Origin: Drosophila persimilis
Taxonomy: Eukaryota; Arthropoda; Insecta; Diptera; Drosophilidae
Length of the DNA stretch: 64,000 nt
NCBI RefSeq assembly: GCF_003286085.1
Contig: NW_020825430.1
Span: 1-64,000, forward strand
Reading direction: 5' to 3'
Position 1 is the first letter of the stretch. Each line of letters starts with the position of its first letter. The position numbers and the translations under genes were made by a program. Of this stretch, positions 33,740 to 45,095 are shown one piece after another. The notes under the pieces were generated by a model. It was not told the DNA's origin. It was given only the letters and a program-made list of their open reading frames with translations, and ran no database searches.

Positions 33740-36120
33740 TTACTCTTTGCGACGATGGCAGCCATGTGACTAAAACTTTAGGACTTGCGTGGGATCCGGT
33801 TTCTGATCTACTATTATTTTCGCTCTCGGCCCTTCAATCTTCTTTGAATTCCTGCTAGCGCTCTGTTTTGTCATCCATAGCGCGATTCTACGATCCTCTC
33901 GGACTAGCTGGTCCCGTAATTACTAAATCCAAAATCTTTCTCCAGCGTTTGTGCCAAGAGAAGTTGTCCTAGGATGAAAGCCTTCCAGTCGCACTGAACA
34001 CCGAGTGGCAGGAAATATGCACCAGGTTTGGTCAGATTCGTCGACTTGAATTTCCTCGGCTTGTAGTCCTTCCAGACTCTACGCTGGAAATTCACGGATT
34101 TTGCGATGCCAGCAACGAGGCTTATGGTGCATGCATTTTTGTCATGTCCTAGGGTCAGCATTCCAGCAGTCACTTACTGTGTGCCAAATCTCGTGTGGCT
34201 CCTTTGAAGACACTTACAGTACCAAAGTTGGAGCTTTGTGGAGCGGAGTTGCTGGCTAGGCTCATATCTGAGATAGCTGGAATGAATGTATTCAAGGGAA
34301 GGTGTTACTGTTGGTGTGATTCTGCCGTTGCGCTCTCTTGGATTCGGGACGAGCCGTCAAGATTTAATATTTTTGTTGCAAATAGAGTGTCAACGATTCA
34401 GGAAATGACCGAAAAAATGGAATGGCGCTATGTTCCCACAGCTTTAAACCCAGCCGACATTCTGTCTCGAGGGGCTCATCCGACTGAGCTGAATGAGTCA
34501 CCTCTTTGGGCTCATGGTCCTCCATTTCTTTGCGGCTCCTCAGATGACTGGCCACCCACTGTGCTACCTGATAAGCCAGCCCTTGAACTTCGTCGGAAGG
34601 CTCTTCTGCTCAAATCGCCCTACATGGACATTATTGCTAATTCCAAGTATGCGAATTCATTTGCTTCTTTGCAACGCGTTTTCGGATACATTCACAAGTT
34701 TTGCAACCGAATTCGGCGCCCCGGTCTCACTGTCGCAGACATTGAACATGGAACCCAGGTATTGCTACGACTAGTCCAGCGTACTCATCTATGGGAGGAC
34801 ATGAAGTCTCTGCGGGCAAGGGGAGCAGTCTCCTCATCGAGCTCAATCGCATCGTTATCGCCATTCATGGATCAGTTTGGACTTCTCAGGGTAGATGTTC
34901 GACTGAAAAGCTCTTCGTTGGAATTTGATGGCCGTCATCCAATCATCTTGCCCAGCAGCCATCCACTGACTCTTGCAATAATCTCCCATTTTCATGAGCG
35001 GAATCTGCACGCTGGTCCTCGAGCTTTGCTTGGACTAATTCGTTCCCAATATTGGCCTATTGGGGGGAGGAAGACGGTAAACAAGGCAGTAAACAAGTGC
35101 GTAAGATGCTTTCGACTGAAGCCCAGGGTATTGGAGCATATTATGGCGGATCTTCCAAAGGAGCGGCTCGATGGTTCTCATGCCTTTGAGATCACAGGCG
35201 TGGACTTCTGTGGGCCGTTTTTCTACAAACCGGAGGCACGCAACAAGGCTCCAATCAAGTGCTACATCTGCATCTTCATTTGTTCCGCTACCAAGGCTGT
35301 TCATCTGGAGCTTATAAAGGACTTATCCACAGTTGCTTTTCTACATGGACTAAGGCACTTCATATGTACTAGACGAAAGCCGCGGCAAATTTGGTCAGAC
35401 AACGCAACCAATTTTGTCGGCGCTAAGAATGAGCTGATGGAATTAAAGCGCCTGGTCCTCAGCGATGACCATCAGAAGGCGCTGCTGGATTTTTGCTTGG
35501 TCGAGGCTATAGACTGGCATTTCATTCCTCCGCGCTCCCCTCATTTTGGTGGTCTATGGGAGGCTGCAGTGAAGACGGCCAAGTACCACTTCTACCGTGC
35601 GATAGGCAACTCGGTTCTTGGATTTGACGAGCTGCGGACGCGGTTGTGCCACATCACGGCAGTGATTAATTCAAGACCTTTAGTTTCAATTTCAGAGAGC
35701 CCTGCCGATCTAGACGTTCTAACTCCAGCGCATTTCTTGAATGGTGGCCCTCCTGCTTCGTTCGCTGAGCCTGACGTCACGCTGCTAAACTTCGATCGCC
35801 TGGACGGCTGGCAGCGCGTTTCGTACCTGCAGCAGCTCCTTTGGTCCCGGTGGAAGGAGGAGTACATAACGTCACTGCAGCAGCGCTCAAAGTGGCGCAC
35901 TGTGAAGCCTAGTTTAGCTGTCGCCGATTTGGTTCTTGTCAAGGATGAGAATCTTCCTCCCATGAAGTGACCACTGGCGAGAGTGGTCGAGCTTTTGCCT
36001 GGACGAGATGGCGTTTCCCGAGTTGCTGTGCTGAAGACGTCATCTGGAATCACAAAGCGCGCCGTCAACAAGCTGTGCCTACTGCCAAATGCTGTTGCTG
36101 TTGAAAGTCAGGCTTCCAAC
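33740..36120 (+). pseudogene. BEL/Pao pol: RNase H and integrase
   Basis: It begins with a fragment of the RT/RNase H linker (DPLGLAGPVITKSKIF near 33895), with two stops (near 33855 and 34152). The long frame 34195-35970 then holds RNase H residues ([25 protein letters not shown]), the zinc motif (H..H..CVRC), and the integrase core [39 protein letters not shown] at 35968 interrupts the last 40 or so codons, which remain readable to about 36120. Typical Pao order; not functional. Confidence 0.85.
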
Positions 36121-36130
36121 GGGGGGAGTA

Positions 36131-36603
36131 TGTCAGATCAAGCAGCTTAAATATTTTAAATTATTGCCAGTGGTGCGGTCCAAAGGAAATGCATTTTGGT
36201 GTTGTCGTTTGCACTGCAAAGATCATTTGCTACCGCATATGCGCATGCAGTGGAATTATTTCGTCTCCTTATGTCGCTATCTCTCGGACTCGGCTTAACA
36301 GCGTCCCCGAGCAGCTCTAACGCTCTCGGGCTATCTCGGACCCACAACGCTTCCTATGCTAATGCTAATTCGATTGGTGGCGTTTCGCCATCTGCCATCT
36401 GTTCTATCTAGAACCACCAGCCGATTATAAAAACAATTGTGTTGAGTAAGGTAGTCTTGAGTAGTCTGAGGTACTCAGACTAGCACAGCGTAATACTTGA
36501 TACAGCCGAACATCATTAATAATTACTCTTATCAGTCTAGTGTGTGGGTAGTCGGAAGCTCACATCTTTTTTATGTGGTTTTGTAATCTACAAAATGTCT
36601 ACA
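36131..36603 (+). repeat. 3' LTR of BEL/Pao element
   Basis: Follows the polypurine tract ggggggagta. The first part matches the 5' LTR with small differences (an 8-base deletion near ccaatgcccccact); after about 36335 it is unrelated to the 5' LTR. The right end is uncertain. Confidence 0.6.
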
Positions 36604-36616
36604 TAAGAGTGAAAAA

Positions 36617-37735
36617 CGAGGGGGAACGTTGTGAGTTGCTGCGGACACCGCAACTCTACAGTTATACCCGATACTAAGTCAGTATGGCTCTCCTCCGGCA
36701 GACGCCGCTAATATTAAACGACACGACAAAGAGTGCGTGCGAGAGAGACAGAAAATCAGTCTGAGCGTGACGTCGGGCGCTGCGTAGCCACTAAAAATTC
36801 ATTTCTTGCTTTTGGCTACAAAAATGATCCGATCTGATCCAGATTCGGCAACCGGATAGATATGGTCATTGTCTATGATTCTGCGTTTTTAGTTTACTCG
36901 ATTTTGCAATATTGTGGATGCAACAGATTTTCGTCCTTTGTGTGGGCGGAAGGGGGTGGGGCGAAATTTTGAGATATACGTTTTATAGTGAGATCTAACA
37001 GGAGTGCGGATACCAAATTTGGTTACTCTAGCCTTAATAGTCTCTGAGATTTATGAATATCCCCAGATCTGCATCCTTTGCGGGGGCGGAAGGGGGTGTG
37101 GCGAAATTTTGAAACAAACTCGTCTCGGTCCGATATATTAGGAGTGTGGATACCAAATTTGGTTGCTCTAGCTTTTATAGTCTCTGAGATCTAGGCGCTA
37201 ATGTTTTACTCTAAGCAAAGCCGCCTATGCTACGTGTGTGTTAGAGAGAGACAGGGCGAGAAAAAATGAAATTGTTTTCTTGATGCTGGCTATAATAATA
37301 ATACGATCCAATTCAGATTCCGCAGTCTAAAAGATATCGTCATTCTCTACGATTCTGCGTTTTTGGTTTTCTCGTATCTTTAAAATTGTGGATGCCACAG
37401 ATTTTCGCCCTTTGTGGGGGCGGAAGTGGGCGGGGCAAAGTTTTGAAATATTTTTGTAGCAGTGACATATCACAGAAGTCTGGATCCAAAACATCGTTGC
37501 TCTAGCTCTTATAGTCTTTGAGCATTAGGCGCTGAAGGGGACGGACAGACGGACAGACGGACGGACGGACAGACGGACAGACGGACATGGCTCAATCGAC
37601 TCGGCTATTGATGCTGATCAAGAATATATATACTTTATGGGGTCGGAAACGATTCCTTCTGGACGTTACACACATACACTTTTACCACAAATCTAATATA
37701 CCCCAATACTCATTTTGAGTATCGGGTATAAAAAC
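36617..37735 (-). mobile_element. DINE-1-like element, most complete copy
   Basis: About 1.1 kb with both ends: cgagggggaacgttgtgag with hairpin gagttgc/gcaactc and atacccgatact at one side, and (ggac)n microsatellite (37540-37588), a conserved ggggtcggaaacg block and agtatcgggtataaaaa at the other. The two atacccgatact copies are inverted relative to each other (subterminal inverted repeats). Three diverged internal repeats of about 120-150 bp begin at ttcgtcctttg, gcatcctttg and ttcgccctttg. No ORF. Fits non-autonomous helentrons (DINE-1/INE-1, SGM, ISY). Confidence 0.85.
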
Positions 37736-37786
37736 CCATATTGATATTTACATCTATAACTATTCTGGAGTAGTCTCTGTGGCTTC

Positions 37787-40302
37787 TTATTTAGGCACGT
37801 CGGACTCAACCAGATTACTTCCGGCATTCAACTGGCCCTGCTGGACATCAACTGAGGATTGCTTTTGTTCGCTTGGAGCTTGGGGCTTCAAAACACTTTT
37901 CTCCCGGGATCGTAGAAGATTATCGAGTCCGCCAAAAGGAGCCTCAATGACAACGTAAAGCAGATACGAAATGAAAATAGTGATCCCAAAGTCAGACCAA
38001 AATTTCTGCATCTGAAAATCATCAATGAGGTTAGTTAAAAATAAGCAACCATCAACTACTAGAAACAAAACCTACTACAATTTGTCCGAGAAATAAGTAT
38101 TAGTACGAACGCTTCTACTGTTGACTTCCTGTACGAAAAGGTGTCAGATGTACACGGAATAGGAGAGTCTCGAGAGAGGCTGCCACAATGGCGAGGATAG
38201 GAAACTGTTGGCCAGACCGCCATGGCCCTGCATGCAGGCAAAGACGATCCAACACAGGGCTAAGGGCCAGCCCACTCTGGTAAGCGTGTAGTACAGAAAC
38301 TCCTTGAGGGTGGACAGGGGTGGAGCACTCCATTGGGTCGCAGGGTACAGGGCAAACATCGAGGTGAAGATCATGGCCAGACTAAGAACCCATCCAGACC
38401 ATACCAAAATCCGGCTTATTTGGAACTTCTTCCTACAATTCAGGTGAAGAAAATATCCAAAAGAAATGCAATCAGCCAAGGTGCCGAATGAGTATGTGTG
38501 GCAGAATACAGTTTCCTTCCGGCATCTCCTTCGGTTCCATTCCTGCAATTAAATGGGGTTGAAGAACTCCAACGACAAACAGAAGCATCGTGGACCTACT
38601 TGAAGAGCAATGAGTATTTGTTGACTATCATCGTGGCAAAGAGGCAGGACGATAGTAGGAGAACAAGAACCGAGATGCCAGCTGCTGCCTTTTTGCCCCA
38701 CTTATACAGTGCAATCAGCAGAAGCGGAGAGATTATATAAAGCTGCATATCCACTGCCCAGTACCATGTGTGATCCAGGCACTGAAAACGATTATCGTAC
38801 AAATGGTAATAAGAGTAGATCTATGACTTACAATATTGCTTGTAGCATAATTCTGCACGAAGAGCAGCGTCCAGAACCAGCCCTTTTCATAGGCGGCTGT
38901 ACCATGGAATCCACCTTTAAAATAAGGTCCCCCAGAAACAATGGACGTCAGCTTTATGTAAACTAGGATTGCTATTGCAAGTATCGGCACGATCCGTATA
39001 ATACGATGAAGATACATAAGCGGCACATTCAGTTTTCCTTTGGATCTGTAAGAAAATTGGCAATAATTCTCGATGGATACAAAATATCTCAAACACTTAC
39101 TTATCCATTGAGCGAAGAGCAACCGTAGCCACTAGTAGGCCAGCAATAAAGAAAAAGGAATCAACCGAAAAAAATCCGTGGAGAATAAAGCTGGAAAAGG
39201 ATTCCGCGACCCACTAGCAAACAAAAAAACAGAGCTGAATGGTTTTTGCACATACAAGCATGAGGCCACTAAAACCGAAATCATATTGAAGGTATTTATA
39301 TTTGGAGAAACAAAACAACACAGAATAGGGACATGCAGCGGATTCCATCAAGACAACTGATCACGTTCGGATTCGATTTGCTGTCGACAATGCGGAAGAT
39401 GGCACGGGAACTTGACCGTGCCGAGCACATCTTCACAGTCACAGAGATACTACCTGGTAGGCAAAATACGAGTTAAATCATTCTGTAAATCATTCCGTTC
39501 TCTCCGGTCCTCACTCTGATCCTGGCACAGAAAGTAGTCGTAGAGCGTGCATAGACCCACGATAGTACCCATCAAGCCAAGAAGTACACTGCAATCCATA
39601 GTATGAGTCACAGAAATTGATTATGATAAGGTCTAACTTACACTGTGAAAATGGTCATTCCATCCCAAGGTTTCGATTCACTTGTCTGATAGCTGGCCTC
39701 GCTAAATTTTATATTTGTGCTGCTTGAGTTCAACAAATTCTGCATTAACTGCTCCAGAAACATATCCATATGTGCCGCAGAGCAGGAAGCCGGAAAGCAA
39801 GATGCGATCTTGATCGAAATGGATACGGCGGGTACAATTAGAAAACAGTACTTTCCATGTATGCTGTGACTACTGGTGATCTCCTCGCTGATCTTGACTC
39901 ATCGAAGTTACCCAGATGGTAGACATTGCCGGACAGCACTCCTGAGGGAATGGAGCCCCAAGCATCGATCACTGCTCACAAAATTCGTCAACTTCAGTTC
40001 TCATTGACTTGAATATAATTTTCATTATTTACTTACTCTTAAGGGCCCATAATTTTCCAGTAGTGAGCGCCTGCATGAACTGAGCCATGTCCGCGAAACA
40101 CAACAGATCCTCCTGACTGGGTATTCGGGGGTGGAAAAGATCCAAGTCCGGGAGCAATTCATACGGAAGTTTTCGGCAAACTTCCCAGCGGGCGGAGACT
40201 TTTTAAACGCTGGTAATCTTGCAGGACATCTCCGTCTTTCAGTTGTGCGGCACTGACAAGTACCAGTCCGCAGACAAGTAGACTGCTTAAAACGTTCACC
40301 AT
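37787..40302 (-). pseudogene. nrf-6-type membrane acyltransferase (decayed gene)
   Basis: Reading leftwards from 40302: signal peptide (MVNVLSSLLVCGLVLVSA), then the nrf-6 N-terminal domain (CFADMAQFMQAL, LWALK, DAWGSIPSG, HGKYC), then an acyltransferase-3 membrane domain (LDGIR, SFFFIAGLLVATVALRS, IIRIVPILAIAI, WYWAVDMQLYIISPLLL, WQPLSRLSYSVYI) and the tail to 37787. Canonical introns survive, for example gtaagt...ttgcag around 39590-39645 and gtaagt...cttacag near 39045-39105. Frameshifts near 40205 and 39905 and a stop near 39465 break the frame, and the expected conserved His after LDGIR is lost. Insect nrf-6 (nose resistant to fluoxetine) proteins are multipass acyltransferases of gut and secretory membranes. 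A relative lies at 50810-51765. Confidence 0.8.
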
Positions 40303-40797
40303 GCTAATACTTTTTCGATTGAAGGCATTGCACCTTTTGACTGTGATTTTATAGGAATGTTTTGAGGGAAATCTGGAGATAACATTATCAGTGTGTCAGC
40401 TCTCGAGTCGAGTATATCAGCCAAAATGCTTAATTCAGTCAAACATCACCGATAAGGAGCAATCCGTCTAAATTCTATGTAGTCACAAGATCATTTATCT
40501 ATAATCTTTTCCCAGGTAATCGTTTTACTTATTGACTTTTGATGGATTAAATTTGGTTTTAATATGAGTGAGTAAGAAAAAAACGGAGAAAACTAAAGTT
40601 TAGCTAAACATGGATGTAGACAATTTTTTCTATAATTCTGATCATTGCTTAATGATAGCCAATGTGCAATTATTACCATTAGTGGTGGCAGATCCTTTCT
40701 TTGTTTCAATGTTTTTTCCAATTCTCATGACAAGTAGCAGCAAAATGGCGAGAGTTCGTGAAGAGATTCCGCCTCCCCGCAACAACCAAATTTAAAA
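40303..40797. other. 5' flank of the nrf-6-type pseudogene
   Basis: A/T-rich sequence upstream of the pseudogene start, presumably its former promoter, with no clear TATA-Inr pair. A short frame at 40610-40795 has no recognisable domain and I do not call it a gene. The stretch ends at the DINE. Confidence 0.4.
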
Positions 40798-41632
40798 CGA
40801 GGGGGAACGTTGTGAGTTGCTGCGGACACCGCAACTCTACATTTATACCCGATACTTAGTCAGTATGGCTCTCCTCCGGCAGAGGCCGCTAATATTAAAC
40901 GACACGACAAAGAGTGCGTGCGAGAGAGACAGAAAATCAGTCAGAGCGTGACGTCGGGCGCTGCGTAGCCACTGCAAATTGATTTCTTGCTTTTGGCTAC
41001 AAAAATGATCCGATCTGATCCAGATTCAGCGATCTGATAGATATGGTCACTATCTATGATTCTGCGTTTTTAGTTTTCTCGAATGTGCAATATTGTGAAT
41101 ATAACAGATTTTCGTCCTTTGTGGGTGCGGAAGGGGGTGGGGAGAAATTCTGAAATATAGGTTTTATAGTGAGATCTAACAGAAGTGTGGATACCAAATT
41201 TTGTTACTCTAGCGATAATAGTCTCTGAGATTTGTGGATTTTCGTCCTTTGCGGGGGCGGAAGGGGGTGTGCCGAAATTTGGACACGAAACAGTCAAGGT
41301 CCGATATCACAGGAGTATGGATACCAAATTTGGTTGCTCTGGCTCTTATAGGTTCTGAGATCCTTGAACTCATATTTTGCAACTGGCAAAACCGACCATG
41401 AAACCTGTGTTTTTGAGAGAGACAGAGCGAGGAAAAATAAAATTGTATTCTTGATTCTGGCTATAATAATTATACGATCTGGTTGAGATTTTACATTCTA
41501 GAACATATAAACATCCTCTACGATTCTGCCTTTTTTGGTTTTATCGTATCTTTAAAAACGTGGATGCCACAGATTTTCGTTCTTTGTGGGGCGGAAGTGG
41601 GCGGCGCGAAGTTTTGAAATATTTTTGCGGCG
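40798..41632 (-). mobile_element. DINE-1-like element at left edge of the gene amplicon
   Basis: It has the hairpin end (cgagggggaacg, hairpin, variant acatttatacccgata and gaggccgc) and internal repeats, and stops within the third repeat at ttttgcggcg, lacking the microsatellite end. The variant bases acattta and gaggccgc are shared with the DINE at 49989-50627, so these two are related copies. The part from 41024 is duplicated at 44272. Confidence 0.8.
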
Positions 41633-41847
41633 TTGTGGGGTGGGGTGGGGAGACCTGAAAAGAAGGGAGAATCTGTTAGGAACACAACATCGAAGTGGGC
41701 CCTGAACTATCACTTGGAGCCGTTCAGAACTGGCTCTGGGAATCATTCAGTACAAATATCGAAAGTACAGGGAACATAAAGTAAATAAAAATTCAAATAC
41801 AAAACAAAGCCCATGAACGAATATTTCCTCACAGGTGCTGGAATAAG

Positions 41848-42899
41848 ATGAATCCAACTATTAATAATCCACATTCCCCATTCACCCTTTCGCGGGGTAT
41901 TTTCGGATCCATGGGATCCTTCGACTTTACCGACCAGCATCAGCAGCAGCAGCCGGAGCTGCAGGTCCCCCCCGAAGGTTCCGGCGACAAGAATGGACTC
42001 AATGCGATGCCCTTCCTAGGCCAAATCCACACTAGTCTTCTGCTTTCGCGCCCAATGGGTCCAATAGGTCGCGCACACCCCCCCACCTTCCCTCCGATGG
42101 GTGATTCAGATGGGTGAGCGGCAGCAGCTCAGACTCCCCTTCCCCCTAGGACATAACTTACCCCCGGCTCCCCTGCAGATTCAATGCTGTGCCACAGATG
42201 GCATCGATGGGACCACCGCCCGTGTTGAGCTCCCTCTGGACAGCCGGCGCTTCTCCGGACAGCCGCGGAGACTACTACGACGGCCCGCACAAAGAGTACT
42301 CCGACGGCCGCTACGACGGCGACTACGAGGGCGACTACTCGATGCCCACCGAGGAGGACCAAGAGGAGGAGTCGTGCTCCTGTCAGGGCCAGAGCGAGTT
42401 CAGCTCGATAGAGCGCACCGAGTCGGACTCGGAGTGGGAGGAGCTCTCCGACGGCCCTTCCCCCAGGGTCTCTCCGCTGGAGTCCCTCGGCGCAGTCGTG
42501 CTCTCCACAATGCAGCCGGAGCACAGTCAGCGCATGGTGGCCTTGTACCACCTCCTCTTGGAGACCGCTGTGGTCAAGGTCGTGCTGCTGGTGATGCAGA
42601 TGCTGTGCTGCGCGGTGTTCTGGCTGGTCGAGAAGACTGTGGTCGTCAACGAAACCGTCGGCTCGATGCGCCTCCGATTGTGGAACAGCAAGTTCAAGCT
42701 GCGCACCATCCAGCGCCAGTTGCTGTGGCGCATGGCCAATGCCCGGGGCGACGAGACGCTCGTCTTCTTTGCCGTGCTCATGACCACTCCCTGGCTGTTC
42801 TCCCTCAGCCTCCTGGGATTCATCCTGTCTTTGGCGGCGCTCCTGAAGAAGACCGTCGAGGAGCTGGTGTTCCAGATACGCCTGCACCTCGTGATCTAG
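41848..42899 (+). CDS. Unrecognised 328-residue two-TM protein, copy 1
   Basis: Two exons: 41848-42113 and 42179-42899, joined by a 65 bp intron with GTGAGC donor and ccctgcag acceptor; the split codon reads Gly and the frame is kept. The ATG is preceded by ttcctcacag, suggesting an additional upstream non-coding exon. The protein has a Ser/Gly/Pro N-terminus with HQQQQ, a Pro/Met-rich stretch, a Tyr/Asp-rich segment (GDYYDGPHKEY, DGDYEGDY), an acidic CSCQ region, then two hydrophobic segments: VVKVVLLVMQMLCCAVFWLV, and a longer one containing VFFAVLMTTPWLFSLSLL. A basic loop (KFKLRTIQRQLLWR) lies between, and the C-terminus is RLHLVI. No signal peptide. I do not recognise the family; a tail-anchored or hairpin-type membrane protein is likely. 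Open and intact. Confidence 0.8.
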
Positions 42900-43520
42900 G
42901 GGGAAGCCATCGAGCAGAAAGCAGCAAGCAGTATCCAATCACACACTGACAGAAGACAAACGTCCACACGCCCGACACTCCACTCCTCCCCTCAGAGATG
43001 TTTGCACTTCCATTTGGGCATCTATTTTCGTTGATGCCAGAATCGTAATGCACGGAATCGTCTCTCCGTTTTTGGCCGCAATGAAAATATATGCCGAAAT
43101 ATTCGAAATTCAAAGTCAAATTCAAACAAGAGTTTCCAGTCGATCAGATATATCGTTTATGCATATTACGATCCGTTCCGTTTGGACGGGAGTCCAATTG
43201 CTCATCGTTCATCCCCGTTATTGCATTTATTATTATTTTTATTTCGCTGCATATTTGTTCTGCAATTTATTCAATAATAATCGGAGGAGGAGAGCATGCA
43301 GCAGCAGCAAAACATTTCCGCTGCAGCAGCGATTGTGGCAGCCGTGGGGCCTTTGTTGCCACCAATTGCAGGCCCCCGCATACGCACTTCGGAGGCACGG
43401 AATCCACCAGAAGCGGCAACAAATGAATCATTAAATATTCACTGTACTCTTATTGATTCAGTGATCAAAACAACACAACAAAAGCGTCATCATCCACGAT
43501 CCACGACCCATTATACCTGA

Positions 43521-43766
43521 TCCAGAATCCGTAGAAGCATCCATTCTCAGGGCTCTTTTGGGCGCTGGTTGGGGTACGCCTCCGATTTCAATCCCTTGCC
43601 ACACGGGCAACCCGAGCAAGCCCCGATATGTAAACAGGGTCAAGACTACCTGTGCGAAGGGGGCCAAGGGAGGCGTCGGCATAAGACTCGGCCCGGAAGT
43701 GGACATACTCGTGTGCAGCCCTTTCGCCCGGCTATTGATATTCCCATTTGTGATTACAGTCTGTAG
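43521..43766 (+). other. Possible Cys-containing coding fragment downstream of copy 1
   Basis: An 82-codon stretch with no ATG start, open between stops. It reads LGYASDFNPLPHG, CKQGQDYLCEGG, then Arg-rich, and ends ICDYSL. It recurs at 46769-47014 (plus) and about 47709-47954 (minus) because it is part of the duplicated unit. A second frame of the same bases is also open. It could be an exon of another gene carried in the amplicon, or chance. I do not recognise it. Confidence 0.25.
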
Positions 43767-43836
43767 CGCCACAGCAGCTCTTATAGTCTTTGAGCACTAG
43801 GCGCTGAAGAGGACGGACAGACGGACGGACGGATGG

Positions 43837-44271
43837 ATCACTGAATCAATAAGAGTACAGTGAATATTTAATGATTCATTTGTTGCCGCTTCTGGTGGAT
43901 TCCGTGCCTCCGAAGTGCGTATGCGGGGGCCTGCAATTGGTGGCAACAAAGGCCCCACGGCTGCCACAATCGCTGCTGCAGCGGAAATGTTTTGCTGCTG
44001 CTGCATGCTCTCCTCCTCCGATTATTATTGAATAAATTGCAGAACAAATATGCAGCGAAATAAAAATAATAATAAATGCAATCACGGGGATGAACGATGA
44101 GCAATTGGACTCCCGTCCAAACGGAACGGATCGTAATATGCATAAACGATATATCTGATCGACTGGAAACTCTTGTTTGAATTTGACTTTGAATTTCGAA
44201 TATTTCGGCATATATTTTCATTGCGGCCAAAAACGGAGAGACGATTCCGTGCATTACGATTCTGGCATCAG
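43837..44271 (-). repeat. Inverted 3'-flank fragment between units 1 and 2
   Basis: Reverse complement of about 43031-43461 (atgccagaatcgtaatgc to ttcagtgat). It sits between the end of unit 1 and the start of unit 2, making a small inverted repeat with the unit 1 flank. Its left edge begins gatcactgaatc, the same motif that is doubled in unit 3 at about 48010-48024. Confidence 0.85.
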
Positions 44272-44884
44272 ATTCAGCGATCTGATAGATATGGTCACTA
44301 TCTATGATTCTGCGTTTTTAGTTTTCTCGAATGTGCAATATTGTGAATATAACAGATTTTCGTCCTTTGTGGGTGCGGAAGGGGGTGGGGAGAAATTCTG
44401 AAATATAGGTTTTATAGTGAGATCTAACAGAAGTGTGGATACCAAATTTTGTTACTCTAGCGATAATAGTCTCTGAGATTTGTGGATTTTCGTCCTTTGC
44501 GGGGGCGGAAGGGGGTGTGCCGAAATTTGGACACGAAACAGTCAAGGTCCGATATCACAGGAGTATGGATACCAAATTTGGTTGCTCTGGCTCTTATAGG
44601 TTCTGAGATCCTTGAACTCATATTTTGCAACTGGCAAAACCGACCATGAAACCTGTGTTTTTGAGAGAGACAGAGCGAGGAAAAATAAAATTGTATTCTT
44701 GATTCTGGCTATAATAATTATACGATCTGGTTGAGATTTTACATTCTAGAACATATAAACATCCTCTACGATTCTGCCTTTTTTGGTTTTATCGTATCTT
44801 TAAAAACGTGGATGCCACAGATTTTCGTTCTTTGTGGGGCGGAAGTGGGCGGCGCGAAGTTTTGAAATATTTTTGCGGCGTTGT
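44272..44884 (-). mobile_element. DINE-1-like fragment duplicated with unit 2
   Basis: Copy of 41024-41632, lacking the hairpin end. It was carried along by the amplicon duplication rather than inserted independently, as the identical internal truncation shows. Confidence 0.8.
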
Positions 44885-45095
44885 GGGGTGGGGTGGGGAG
44901 ACCTGAAAAGAAGGGAGAATCTGTTAGGAACACAACATCGAAGTGGGCCCTGAACTATCACTTGGAGCCGTTCAGAACTGGCTCTGGGAATCATTCAGTA
45001 CAAATATCGAAAGTACAGGGAACATAAAGTAAATAAAAATTCAAATACAAAACAAAGCCCATGAACGAATATTTCCTCACAGGTGCTGGAATAAG

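Larger units (their letters stand above)
33124..36603 (+). mobile_element. BEL/Pao LTR retrotransposon, internally deleted
   Basis: Two related LTRs (33124 and 36131) flank the end of a BEL/Pao pol gene. Gag, protease and most of RT are missing. The right border is uncertain (36592 or 36603), and I could not find a matching target-site duplication. The two LTRs agree over the first 220 or so bases and then diverge completely (after gggctatc), so the element looks recombinant. Confidence 0.75.
41024..43836 (+). repeat. Amplicon unit 1 (direct repeat of 44272-47084)
   Basis: About 2.8 kb duplicated with an offset of 3248 bp: DINE remnant, gene copy, 3' flank and the edge of another DINE ending in (ggac)n. 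I saw one base difference (ttatagtc versus ttacagtc near 43778/47026) over the portions compared. 42900-43800 contains the 3' flank: poly-CAG near 43297-43330 and an ATTAAA near 43430, without a further convincing gene. Confidence 0.85.

Noticed and set aside
40610-40795. 61-codon frame upstream of the nrf-6-type pseudogene
   Set aside because: Short, no motif, no sign of splicing or a related copy in the window.
42101-42949. 282-codon plus-strand and 269-codon minus-strand open frames overlapping the amplified gene (and their copies)
   Set aside because: They are shadow frames of GC-rich exon 2; the spliced frame has consensus splice sites, a sensible start and membrane segments, while these are Arg/Pro- or His/Gln-rich and cross the intron.
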